From positions 62,001 to 126,000 of the forward strand of contig JABANP010000071.1 in NCBI GenBank assembly GCA_013115135.1: a stretch of 64,000 nt of DNA, in the 5' to 3' direction. The notes under the pieces were generated by a model, which did no database searches, had not been told where the DNA came from, and saw only the letters and a list, made by a program, of their open reading frames with translations. The stretch is from Perkinsus olseni (taxonomy: Eukaryota > Perkinsozoa > Perkinsida > Perkinsidae). Every line of letters starts with the position of its first letter. The first letter of the stretch is position 1. Made by a program: the position numbers and the translations under genes. Below are positions 29,601 through 41,600 of this stretch, one piece after another.

Positions 29601-32600
29601 TGGGCTGCCGATGCGAGCCATGCCGTAGACAGATAGAGCGCTGCCGAACCGAACGAAGCTCCGGGTGGAGAGAGCCGACCCTACATGGCAGCGGCCAACT
29701 GAGCTGACTGCTGAGCCAACCCTGGGCGAGACCGACGATGGAGATGCCGGACCCAAGCCTCACTGTGGTCCTGACCGACAGACTGCTGCCAAGCTGGAGG
29801 AAGTCAAGCACCGACATCGTCTGACTCAGACGTGCGGCTCCGACGAGACTGAGGGAGCTGGACAGCCGTACCATCGTGCGGACTGATAGAGAGGACCCTA
29901 GGTGAAGGAAATCCAGTATGCTCATGTCCGAGCATATCTTAGCTCGACTCGACACGGAGAGGGAGCTGCCAAGGCGGGCCAACCGGCGCAGTGACAGCGA
30001 CGAGCTGAATGTGGCGAAGTCGACGAGGCTGATAGAGTCACCAAAGCGGGCCATGCCCATGAGGGAGAGGGTCGAGCCCATCCTTGTGAACGAGCGCAGC
30101 GACAGGGAGCTGCCTATGGTGGTATGGGCTAAAGATGATAGTGACCCACCGAGCCGAGACCCGTCGAAAATGCTCAGTGTGCTGCCGAGCCTGACGCAGC
30201 CCCGCAAAGAAAGAGAGCTTGACACAGCCACATAGTTTAGGGCAGAGAGGGAGCCACCCAGTCTCGAGGTCTCGAACACCGACAGGCCGCTTCCAAGCCT
30301 CGTAAATGCTCTCAACGACAGAGAGCTTCCGAGCTCTACATTAGCCATAGCGCTCATGCAACCACCATGCCGCGACCCACCCTGGACGGAGATACTCGAG
30401 CCTAGCCGAGCTGCAGCACGCAGAGACAGAGATGAGCCTAGAAGGGCCGATTCCATTATGGAGACGTCATAGCCGAACCTCGAGGTACCGAAGAGAGAGC
30501 ACTGACTGCCGAGCCGTGCCTGGCCCTCTCAGGGACAGCGTACTGCCGAAGGAGGCGAAGGATAGAACACTCAAGGCTGACCCGAGGCGAGCTGAGCCGA
30601 ACATCGAGCAGCTGCTGCCCATCCTGGCGAAGGTCCGTAGGGAAAGCGACGAGGCAAGAGCTGTCTCGTGCATGATGGAGGTCTGGGAACCGATCCGGGC
30701 CATACCAACCGTGCTGATCGAGGACCCTACTCGAGCGAAGTCCCGGACAGAGAGGGAGCTGCCGAGGTACACGGCATCGAGGATCGACATGGTACTGCCA
30801 AGCCTGGCCATATCGAAGGCAGAGACGCGGCCTCCAATTCGGAGGAAGTTGCGCAAGGAGAGAGAGGAGCCCAGGTTAGCAACATCCACGGCCGACAGCT
30901 GCTCTCCGAAGCGGACAGTCGACACAGTAGATAGACTGCTGCCCACCCTCGCGAAGGCTCTGATGGAGAGGGAGCTCGATAGAGTCGTGAAGTCCACCGT
31001 CGACAAGCTGCTCCCTAGCCGTGCGAGGCCGAACATTGAGACCGAACTGCCCATCCGGTTGGAGTCCCGCAGAGATAGTGAGCTTCCGAGGTGGAAGTAG
31101 TCCAGGACAGAGCAGGCTGAGCCGACCCGGGTGACACCGCAGATGCTCTGACAGGAACCCAGTCTAGCGTAGCTACGCAGCGACAGGGAGCTGCCCATGT
31201 AGCCGCCGTCGAAGACCGAGAAGGTTGAGCCCAGTCTAGCCAAGCCCAGGACGGAAAATCCACTGCCGAGGCGGGCAAACCTTGCTAGACTCAGAGAGCT
31301 GCTCAGATGAGCGGCATTAAGGACAGTCAGAGTAGAGCCGAAGTAAGCCTTGGTCATCACTGAGCAAGTAGAGCCGAGCCTGGCAAAGCCTCTTAAGGAC
31401 AGACCGCTGGCCACCTCGGTGAAGCTGAGTACCGATACAACTTCCCCTAGCCTGGCTGCGCTGAGTACCGATACGGTGCTGCCTAGCCTGGCGAACTCAC
31501 GTAGGGACAGGGAGCTGCCCAAGATGGGTAAAGTCCAGTACAGACACCGCCGAGCCGAGCCTGTTGGCGGCAAAGGCCGAGCATGAGCTACCCAGACGAG
31601 CCACTGACCTCAGTGAGACACAGCTACCGAAGGAAGCGTAGTCCAAGGCGCTCAAGGGACAGCCCGAGCCGAGCCAGGCCGAAGGAGCTGACACTGCTAC
31701 CGAAGCGACCGAAGGAACGCAGTGACAGAGCGCTGCCCATTGTGGCGAAGTCGAATATCGATAAGGAGCTGCCAAGTCTCGATACCGACAGGATGGATAC
31801 CGTAGAACCAACCCGAGCGAAGTTCCGAAGGGACATGGCGCTGGACAGGCAGGCGAAGTCGACCAACGATAGGGAAGATCCCAGCCGCAAGCACCCTAAC
31901 GCCGACAAAGAGCTGCCCAGGCGGACGTAGGCACGTGTGGAGAGGGAGCTGCCAAGATGAGTCTCGGAGACTGTTGACAGGTAGGCACCCGTCCTGATAC
32001 CATCGGCGACTGACAAGGCAGACCCGAAGCGGACGTAGGAGCGCAAGCTGAGGGATGAGCCGAGAGTGGCGTAGTTGAGCATCGTCAGGGAGCTGCCGAA
32101 CCGAGCCGCACCGAAGAGCGATATGGTGGACCCCATCCGGAAGAAGCTGCGCAGAGACTGAGAGCTGCCAAGGCTGACCCAGTCCAGCGTGGACGAGCTA
32201 CTCCCTAGCCTCGTTACCGAGAAAACTGTCAGAGCACTGCCGACTCGGGCAAAGGTCCTCAGCGAGAGGGAGGAGCCGACGTTGGTGTAGTCAAGAACGG
32301 ACATCGAGCTGCCGAGCCAGGCAAGGCCGATGACCGAGGCAGTAGAGCCCGCACGAGCGACGGCCCGGAGGGATAGGGTCGATCCGAACGATGCGCTGTC
32401 GAGCAGAGACATGCCGCTGCCGAAGCGCATCAGGCTGAAGACTGACAGCCTCGACCCGAGACGGACGTAACTCCGCAGCGAGCAGGAGCTACCGACGTTG
32501 GCAAAGGCGAGGACCGACACGGAACTACCAAGCCTGGCAAGGCCGAACATGGACAGAGAGCTGCCTAGTCGCGCCAGCGATCTGACGGACATCAGAGCTG

Positions 32601-35600
32601 CCGAGGTGAAGGAAGTCGAGTATGCTGGTACTGGAGGCCAGTCTGGTCCTTCCCACAGTGGATAGAGCGCTGCCAAGTCGGAGAGAACCCTCGAAGGCTC
32701 AGAGAGCTACCCAGATGGACGAAGTCCAGCGTCGACATGCTGCCTCCGAAACGACAGGATCCGAAGGACGAAAGACTCGACCCCAACCGCGCAAACGATC
32801 TCAGTGACATACTGCTGCTGAGTGAAGGCTTGCCCACACGCCGAGAGACTCTCTCCAACTCTGGCACGACCGAAGGCAGACAGGCTGCTGCCGAACCTTG
32901 TGAAGGCTCTGAGCGAGAGGCTGCTGCCCAGCGTAGCGAAGTCCAGGATCGATACGCTGGAGCTCAACCGAGCTCCCTCGAGCAGCGACATCGAGCTGCC
33001 CACGCGGAGGAGCTTCCGGATGGAAAGAGCGCTGCCCAAGGAGGCGAAGTGCATGACGCTCATCGTACTGCCGAAGCGAGCCCCGTCGAAGACCGAGAGG
33101 GTCGAGCCGAGCCGAGCAAGGGACCGCAGTGACATACTCGAGGACAGCTTCGCGAAGTCAAGGACGGAGATTGAACCTCCGATCCTGGCAAGGCCAAAGG
33201 CAGACAGGCAGCTCCCGAAGCGGGAGAAGCTTCGGATGGAGATCGATGAGCCAAGGTGCGTAAAGTCGACCAAGGAGAGGGAGGAGCCGAAACGAGCCAC
33301 GCCGAAGACCGACAGGCTGCTGCCGAGGCGACCGTACGAGCGGATCGAAAGACCAGAGCCAATCTGGAAGAAGTCAGTGACCGATATCGGTGCTACGGCT
33401 CTGAGCTCTCCGGTGATGGACACTGAGCTGCCCGAGTCGGGCGACACCACGTAAGGACAGGCAGCTGCCGAGGATGAGGTAGTCTAGGACCGACAGGGAG
33501 CCCGCTATCCTCGCTTGGTCGTATACCGAGAGGCTGCTGCCAAGCCTGCTGACACTACGCAGGGAGAGCGATGATCCAAGGTGGGAGAAGTCCACTATGG
33601 ATACCGAAGAGCCGATCCTTGCCCTGCCTAGCAGCGACAGGGAGCTGCCAACTCGCAAGGAGTTACGAAGGGAGAGGGAAGAGCCGAGGATGAGGTAGTC
33701 TAGCACCGACATAGACCCGCCAACTCTAGCATGAGTGTACACCGACAAGGAGGAGCCCATACGGACGAGGGACCGTAGGCTGAGGGAGCTCCCTGTAGCA
33801 GCGTAGTCCATGACCGACAGGGCATCGCCGAGCCTTGACAGCCCGTAAACCGAGACGTAGCTGCCCATCCTCGATAGGGACCTCACAGAGAGAGTGGATC
33901 CAAGCTGGACGAAGTCGAGGGCCGAGAGGACGCTGCCGAACCGGGCCAAGCCGTACACGCTGACAGCACTGCCGAATCTCACGAATGACCTCAGGGACAT
34001 GGTGGAACCCAGCATCACGAAATCGAGTATGGATACACTACTACCAGCTCGGAACAAGGACACCATCGACAGTGCTGATCCGAGCCTAGCAGTAGAACGG
34101 AGTGATAGACTACTCCCGAGAGAGGCGAACTCGACCAGAGACATACGACTGCCGAGCCTAGTCTCGCCGAAAGTCGACAGATACGATCCGAGTCGGGCGA
34201 AGGACCTCAGTGAGAGAGTGCTGCCAAGCTCGACTGAGTCCAGTGTGGACAGCGTGGAGCCTAGTCTGCCCAGACCGAAGAGCGATAGAGCCGACCCACC
34301 CCGAGTGACGCCCCGAATGGATAAGGCGCTGCCCAGGTGTACGGAGCCCAGGGTCGACAGAGAGCTTCCGCAGCGAGTCGTGGCGAAGGTCGACAGCGTG
34401 CTGCCCAGCCGAGTGAATGTACGCAGGGATAGCGAGCTTGAAATCACGGTGTAATCCAAGGCTGATAGAGAGTCTCCGAACCTTGATACCCCGTACGCTG
34501 ATAGAGTGCTGCCAAGCCGGGCCGTTGCACGTAGGCTAAGAGTGCTCCCGAGCTGGAGGAAGTCCAGAACTGTGGCGGAGCGGCCGAGTCTGGCACAGTC
34601 GTAGACTGACAGAGAGCTGCCCAACCTGGCGTGAGACTGCAGGGACAAGGAGCTGCCCAAATGCAGGAAGTCGAGGATCGACACGGACGACCCGAGACGG
34701 GCTCGATCGTAGGCCGACACCGTGCTGCCCAGCCTGGCGAAGCTCCTCAGTGAAAGGGAGCTGCCCAAGTGACTATGATACAGCACCGAAAGGGAGCCTC
34801 CCAGCTTGGCTAGGCTGTAGACCGACATGTCAGAGCCCAGGCGAGCTGAAGAACGAAGGCTCAAAACACTGCCCAAAGTAGTGGCATCGAAGAGGGACAT
34901 CGTAGAGCCAAACCTAGTGCAGGAGAACGCACTGAGGGTGCTCCCAAGCTTGAGGATGCCACGGGCACTGATAACAGAGCCAGCCCAAAGTGAGCTGTGG
35001 ATCGAAAAGGTACTGCCTAGTCTGGAGTAGGAGCGGATGGACAGGGCGCTGCCAAGACCGCTGTAGTCCAGGACTGATAGCTTATCGCCGAGCCTCGTCC
35101 ATGAGTACACCGAGAGGTCGCTGCCGAGCCTAGCGCAGCTTCTGACCGACAGGGAGCTGCCCAGGACGATATAGTCGAGCGTTGACAGCGAGCTGCCGAG
35201 CCTCGAGGTGGCGAACACGGAGAGTCCCGAGCCAAGGCGCCCTGTTGCTCGCACGGACAGTGTCGAGCCAAGATCGCATAGCTGGCGGGCTGAGAAGTAG
35301 TCCGATAGATGCGTGGAGCCGTAGACGGAGAGGGAGCTGCCCAGCCTAGCGTAGGAGCGTAGTGATAATGATGAGCCGACATGGACGTAGTCGAAGACCG
35401 AAGCTGATGAGCCGAGACGAGAGCCTCCGAAGACTGAGAGAGCACTGCCCGCTCGAGCGAGGGATCGCACGGAGAGGGTCGATCCCAAAGTCGCATAGGC
35501 TAGCATGGACAAGTCGCTGGCGAGTCGTGCCGAGCCGTAGGCTGATAGGGAACTACCAAACCTGCCGACAGCTCTGAGGGACAGTGAGCTGCCCAGCCAG

Positions 35601-38600
35601 GCATGGTCCAAAGAGCTGATGAGCGACCCAAACTTGGCCATAGCGTGCAGCGACAGACTGCTACCCGAACGCATGAAGCCACGGAGCGATAGGGCACTGC
35701 CGAGGGAAACGAGGTCGACCGTACTCAGAGAGAGACCGAGTCGAGCACCCCCATAGACTGAAAATGTGCTGCCGGCTCTCAACAGTCCACGCAGAGACAG
35801 GGAGCTACCGATCAGGCTGTAACCGAGGATGGAAGCGCTGGAGCCGATACCAGCACTGCCGAACGAGGAGAGGCTCGATCCCAGGCGAGCAATGGCACGC
35901 AAGGATAGCGAGCTGCCAAGAGCTCCCCAGTCCAGGATTGAAGTCGAGCTGGCCAGTCTGGCGGTATCAACCAGTGAGAGGGTAGAGCCTAGCCTTGCCA
36001 CCCCACGAAGGGACATGGACGACCCCAAGGCAAGAAAGTCCAAGACTGAGGAGCTGCCGCTTATACGGGCGCCACGGAAGGCCGAGAACGCTGAGCCGAG
36101 CCGCATCACAGACCGGACCGAGAGGGCACTGCCGAGGTGGGAGAAGTCGCACACAGACAGACCCTGGCCCAGGCGTGCCGAGGCGAATGTGGACAAAGTC
36201 GATCCGAGCCTTGCCAGGGAGCGCATGGAGAGGGAGCTACCGAGGTAAACACAGTCGAGCACCGACGCCGTGAGGCCCAGCCTGGCTGTCGAGAAGACTG
36301 ATGCGGCTCGACCGAATCTCGCGTACTGTTGGAGAGAGAGCGTCGAGCCCAGAGTCACGTAGTCCAGCACCGACATCGAGCAGCCTAGCCGAGCCAGACC
36401 GGCCATCGAGAAGGCCGAACCGATTCGGGTGTGTCCTCTGAGGGAGAAGGCACTGCCTAGATGGACGAAGTCTAGCACGGAGACTGAGTCCCCCATCCGA
36501 CTCATACCGTATACTGAGATCTGGCTACCGAAGCGGGCGAAGTTCCTTAGAGACAGAGCAGAGCCCAGAGCGGTGAAGTCTAGAACGGAAGCTGCAGAGC
36601 CCAGGGTAGAAGTGCCGTAGACCGACATGGTGCTGCCGGCTCTTATAGCCCCCCGGACTGACAGACACGAGCCCAGGGCGCTGAGGTCCAGGACGCTGAA
36701 GCCCGACCCTAGACGGGTCGTTCCGAAGAGAGACACAGTCGAACCCATGCGGACCAAGGACCGCAAGGAGAGGGCGGAGGCCAGGGTTACACGACCCAGG
36801 GTGGACAAGGAACTCCCCAGCCTCGAAGTAGAGTACACTGAGAGGGTACTGCCCAGCCTAGAACTGGATCGGATACTCATCGTACTGCCCAGGGCGAGGT
36901 AGTCCAGTACCGAGAGGCTGTGAGCGAACCTTGCCGCAGCTGCCACCGAGAGAGTGCTTCCAGCTCGGATGTATGCTCGAAGGGAGAGAGCACTACCAAC
37001 AGCTACGAAGTCTAGTACGGATATGCTGCTGCCGAACCTCGACACGCCGTAGGTTGAGATCTGACTGCCTACACGACCCATCGACCTCAGCGACAGCGCG
37101 CTCCCGAGTGCAGTGAAGGTCATCACAGAGAGGGCCGAGCCCAGCCGTGCCGTGCCCAGCAGGGAGATGGTGCTGCCGAAACGAGCGAAGGATCGGATCG
37201 ACATCGACGAGCTGAGCGTGGCAAAGCCGAGGTTGGAGAGCTGGGAGCCGAACCTAGTCTGGCCGAAGACCGATACTGCACTCCCGAGTCTCATCAGGCC
37301 ACGCAGGGAGAGGGCACTACCGAGGGTAATGCTGTCGTAGGTGGACAGAATACTGCCCAAGGCGTGCCATGCTGAAGACTGAGACCGCAGAGCCAGCCCG
37401 AAAGAAGGCCCTGAGGGACATGCTACTGCCTAGAGCTAGCATGTCTAGCATAGAGACTGCACTGCTGTGGCGGACTTTGCCGTACACAGAGAGGGAGCTG
37501 CCGAACCTCAAGCTGGATCTGATGGACATCGTACTGCCGAAGTTTACGAAGTCCAACACCGACATACTGCACCCTATACGGGCCATACCGTAAATCGAAC
37601 AACTCGATCCGAACCGTGAGAAGGAACGGAGCGATGTCGCACTGGCAAGGTTAGTGAAGTCTACTATCGACAGGCTGCTGCCCATCCGTCCGAGGCTGAA
37701 GACGCTGATGGTGCTGCCGAGGCGGGCAAAGTCCCTGACTGACAGGGAACTGCCGAGGGCCATGAAGCCGAGGGTCGAGATGGAACTACCCATCCTGGCA
37801 ACGGCGAAGACCGACAAGCCGCTGCCAGCGCGAGCGAAGGTCCTCAAGGAAAGGGAGGAGGCGCAGGTGGCGAAGTCGAGCACCGATATTTGCGAACCCA
37901 GCCGGGCCATGCCAACAACGGAAAGGCTGCTGCCGAGGCGAGCAAAGGAGCGCAAAGACTGGGTGGATCCAAGGGCAGCGAAGTCCAGCAAGCTGAGGGT
38001 GTTGCCGAAGCGTGCAAGGTAGTGCAGCGAGACTGAGCTGCCCAGACGAGCGAATGCTCTCAGAGGAGAGTGAGCTGCCACCAGGCCGAAGTCCAACACC
38101 GACAGGCTCGAGCCCTAGGCGCGAACAACCGTACACCGACACTGAGCTACCAGTGCGACCGAAGGCCCTCACGGAGAGGGCCGAGCCGATGGCTACGGAG
38201 TCCAGAGTGGAGAGGGTCAGGCCCAGCCTGGAGGCACTGAAGACACTGAGAACGCTCCCTAGCCGGGCGAATTGCCGCATCGACACGCTACTGCCGAGGT
38301 GGGCCGCGCTGACGACAGATAGGTGACTACCTAGTCTGCATAGACCGAACGATGATACGGCGCTCCCGAAGCGAGCCAGACCACGCAGAGACAGGGCGCT
38401 GCCGAACGAGGAAAGACGTCCAACACACTGGTAGAGGTGCCTGCCCTGGAGGCTGCCGAACAGGGAGATGGCAGAGCCAAAGCGAGCGTAGGACCGCAAA
38501 GACATCGTACTACCACAAAGGGCGTAGTCTAGAGCAGACAGGGAGGAGCCGAGTCTGGACAAACCAAAAGTCGACAAGGCGCTTCCGAGGCGAGCCTGGC

Positions 38601-41600
38601 CACGAAGGGAGAGAGACGATCCTAGGAAGGCGAATGAAAGAGCCGAAATGCTGTCACCTAACCTGCTGAGGCTGTGGATCGACAGGGATGAGCCGAGCCG
38701 AGCGAACGCCCGGGTCGATAACGAGGAACCGAGGTTGATCAGGTCTAGAGTTGAGATAGTAGCTCCTATCCGAGCCAGGCCGGCAGTTGACAGGGCACTA
38801 CCGATGCGGGCTAGGTTACGGACAGAAAGACTGCTACCGAGTTGAAGGTAGTCCAGGATACTGGCCGTGGAGGCCAAGCGACCGATACCGAGGAGGGAGA
38901 GGGCGCTGCCAAGGCGGCTCATCTGGCGTAGAGATAGCGAGCTGCCCAGTATGGCGAAATCAATGACGGATGACGATGAGCCGAAACGCGCCAGTCCACA
39001 GGCCGAGACTGCCGAGCCCATCCTCATGAAGGATCTCAACGAGAAGGAGCTGCCCAGAGTCGCTGTGTGCAGTGCCGAGACAGAGCTGCCAAGGCGGGCC
39101 AGACCGAATACAGAGAGGCTCGAGCCTGCTCTCGTCGCGGACCTCAAGGACAATGATGAGCCCAGGTGAATGCAGTCTAGGATTGAAGCACTGCTCCCTA
39201 GCCTAGCAACGGCGTAGCTTGAGAGGCTAGAGCCGAGTCTAGCGAGAGAACGGAGGGACAAGGAGCTGCCAGCATGTGCGTAGTCCAGGACGGAGAGACC
39301 GTCGCCAAGACGAGCACGGGACACCAAGGAAAGGGAGCTGCCCACTCTAACGTATTGTCGCAGTGACATGCTGCTGCCGAGAGTCGCTGCATCCAGGAGA
39401 GACAGAGCCGAGCCGAAGCGTCCAACACCGCACACCGACAGAGCACTTCCGAACCTTGAGACAGCCCTCAAACTGATCGAGGAGCCCAAAGCCGCAGTGT
39501 CCAACAGCGAGAACCCTTTACCCATACGGAAGTAGCTGTGCATAGAAAGGGACGAACCCAGGCGAGCTGCTGCCCGCAAGGACAACGAGCTGCCCAGGGC
39601 TATCGAGTCTATGGCGGAGAGGCTCGAACCGATCCGAGCCAGACCGTAGCAGGACAGATCCGAACCGAATCTCGTGAAACCTCGGATACTCATAGCGGAT
39701 CCCAGGTTGATGAAGTCCAGGCCCGATAGAGATGAGCCGTAGCGAGCCATGCCGTATACTGATATCGAAGAGCCGCTCCGTGCGAACTTTTTGGAGGGAG
39801 AGCGACGACCCTAGCGTGGAGAAATCGAGGACCTGAGAAGGAGCACTTGGCCGGGTGTCAGGGGGCAGAACCGATCTTACGCTCAGGCTAGAGCCAAGGA
39901 CTGCACGGTCGAAGAGGCTGCAAGTGCTGCCAATCCGAGCCAACCCTCGAAGGCTCAGGGATGAGCTCAGTGTCGCCAAGTCGAGGACGGACAGGGATGC
40001 GCCAAAACGAGAGGCTCCGAATCTGAGGAGCTGATGACGGCGCAGAGCGTTAGTCGGAGACGTCATTACAGAGAGGTCGCACTGCCGAGCCGCATGAAGG
40101 ACTGTAACGACAGTGAGCTGCCGATGTTGATGAAGTCCAACGTGGTGAGGGATTTCCCTAGGCGGGCTCGACCTGGCAGCAGACAACGACCTTATTAGAG
40201 TAGAGAAGAGTACCACAACTTACCAGCAACAGACATGAAGCTGCCCAGGCGGAAGGAAGCTCGGATGGAGGCTGAGCTGCCTAGGGTTATCTGAGATGAG
40301 GAAGGGGAATTAATACAGCGGGGAGGATTAGTGGCCGTACCCAGTCCAGAACAGAGAGGCGACTGCCGAGGCGTGTCGTGCCGTACAGGGATAGCGCACT
40401 GCCAATTCTGGCATAGGTTCGGATCGAGGCCGAGCTACCGAACGTTGCGTAGTCCAAGACGGACATCGACGACCCGAACATCTGAGCAGGAAAGACTCCG
40501 CATCGGAGAGAGACGAGGACGACTCACCGCCGAATTAAAAAGGGAGAGGCCGCTGCCAAGCTTAGCGAAGTTGTAGACCGAAAGGGAGCTGCCCATGGAC
40601 ACGTAGTCGAAGATGCTAACGGTCGAGCGAAGTACTGCCGCTCCGTAAACCTGTGGAAGGAGCGGTTCATATCAGTGGTTCCCCGACGAGCGCCTACGCT
40701 AAGGCCGTAGCCAGAGTCTGGAGTCCCAATTTGTGGGTCGGTGGGCTCAGAGTTGCCGATGTTGATGAACCCCTGACGAAAGCAAGGCCCATCAGAGAGG
40801 TCGCACCTCCACTACAGCAGCTTACTTCAACGGACAAGCTCGATCCAACTGTAGCGATCTCTTGAACACTTATAGTGCTCCCGAGCCGAACGAAGGATCG
40901 CACCGACAGAGTCGAGCCGAGTACCACACGATCGTACATATGTCTGACCAAGGGACAACTATGGGACCGACGAAGAGGACAACGAGGGCACACTTACACA
41001 TAGTTCCCCAGACGAGAGAAGCCCATCACTGAGACCTGTGGTCGTTTAGACTCGTCCGGATCCTCAGGGTCATCAGGTTTTCCTATAGCCATCCAAACGC
41101 TTCAAAAGTATTACTGGATTGATACCGCTCTCACCTGGTCGCTTGGTCGAGATCCACAGATTCGAAAAGAACTGAGCTTGCCTCCAAAAGGCCGACTCCC
41201 CAGTGACCGACAGGGCGGCCGAGAAGTGTACGGCTTCCTCAACCTGTTAGTGCTCAGTACCATCTCCGACGTAAATCACCGATCCTACCGAGAGCGACTT
41301 CTTAAAAACTGCCACATCAAGCACCTCCATCGAACTGTTGAATATGGCCTTCTTGTAGTACCGCGGCAGCTCAGCTGAGTAAACGTTGAGTCAATCAACA
41401 CAAGAACGACAACACGAGAATGCTCTTACCTGAACCGTCTGGGGGTGCAATCATAGCCCCTCCTTCTCTTCCATCATCCAGCATCAGTATCAGCACCGAC
41501 ACAGGATCCGCGCCTAGTGATAACACTACAAGGGAAACAAAGAACAGAATGGCCTCACCGATGATGTCGTGGGCCATGATGTGCAAGTCGGTCTTCATTT

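Larger units (their letters stand above)
1..41010 (-). repeat. Coding tandem array of 36-bp (12-residue) units
   Basis: The unit is hydrophobic-G-S-x-L-S-(V/L)-x-x-x-(A/T/V)-x. The commonest form is LGSSLSLRSFAR; others are LGSKLSVLDFTT and LGSSLSVYGTAR types. On the plus strand it is visible as the recurring string gagctgcc about every 36 or 72 bases. Units vary freely at synonymous sites (Gly-Ser-Ser is written with many codon combinations), so this is an old, protein-level repeat and not a recently expanded satellite. Rare 11-residue and frequent 14-residue variants keep the frame. The first recognisable units lie near 41.0 kb and are interrupted by introns; beyond 39.8 kb the array is intron-free. 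Confidence 0.95.

Noticed and set aside
637..40576. Many long plus-strand ORFs across the array, up to about 290 codons
   Set aside because: They are the antisense of the 36-bp coding unit, whose codon pattern suppresses stops on the other strand. They start and stop without relation to each other, lack splice signals, and the minus reading is supported by unit-restoring introns.
1..41010. CRISPR array (direct repeats near 36 bp)
   Set aside because: There are no unique spacers between constant repeats; every unit is a diverged coding copy in one continuous frame, and the context is eukaryotic.
1..41010. Non-coding satellite or centromeric repeat
   Set aside because: Copies differ at synonymous sites while the peptide is maintained, and stops appear only through one- or two-base breaks.
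1..41010. Assignment to hexapeptide, pentapeptide or leucine-rich repeat families
   Set aside because: Period and conserved positions do not match: no small residue at hexad position 5, no five-residue period and no LxxLxLxxN pattern.
1..41010. Several separate genes or pseudogenes, one per ORF segment
   Set aside because: Adjacent ORFs overlap in different frames with the unit register preserved through each overlap, and no internal leader, terminator or non-repeat spacer is seen.
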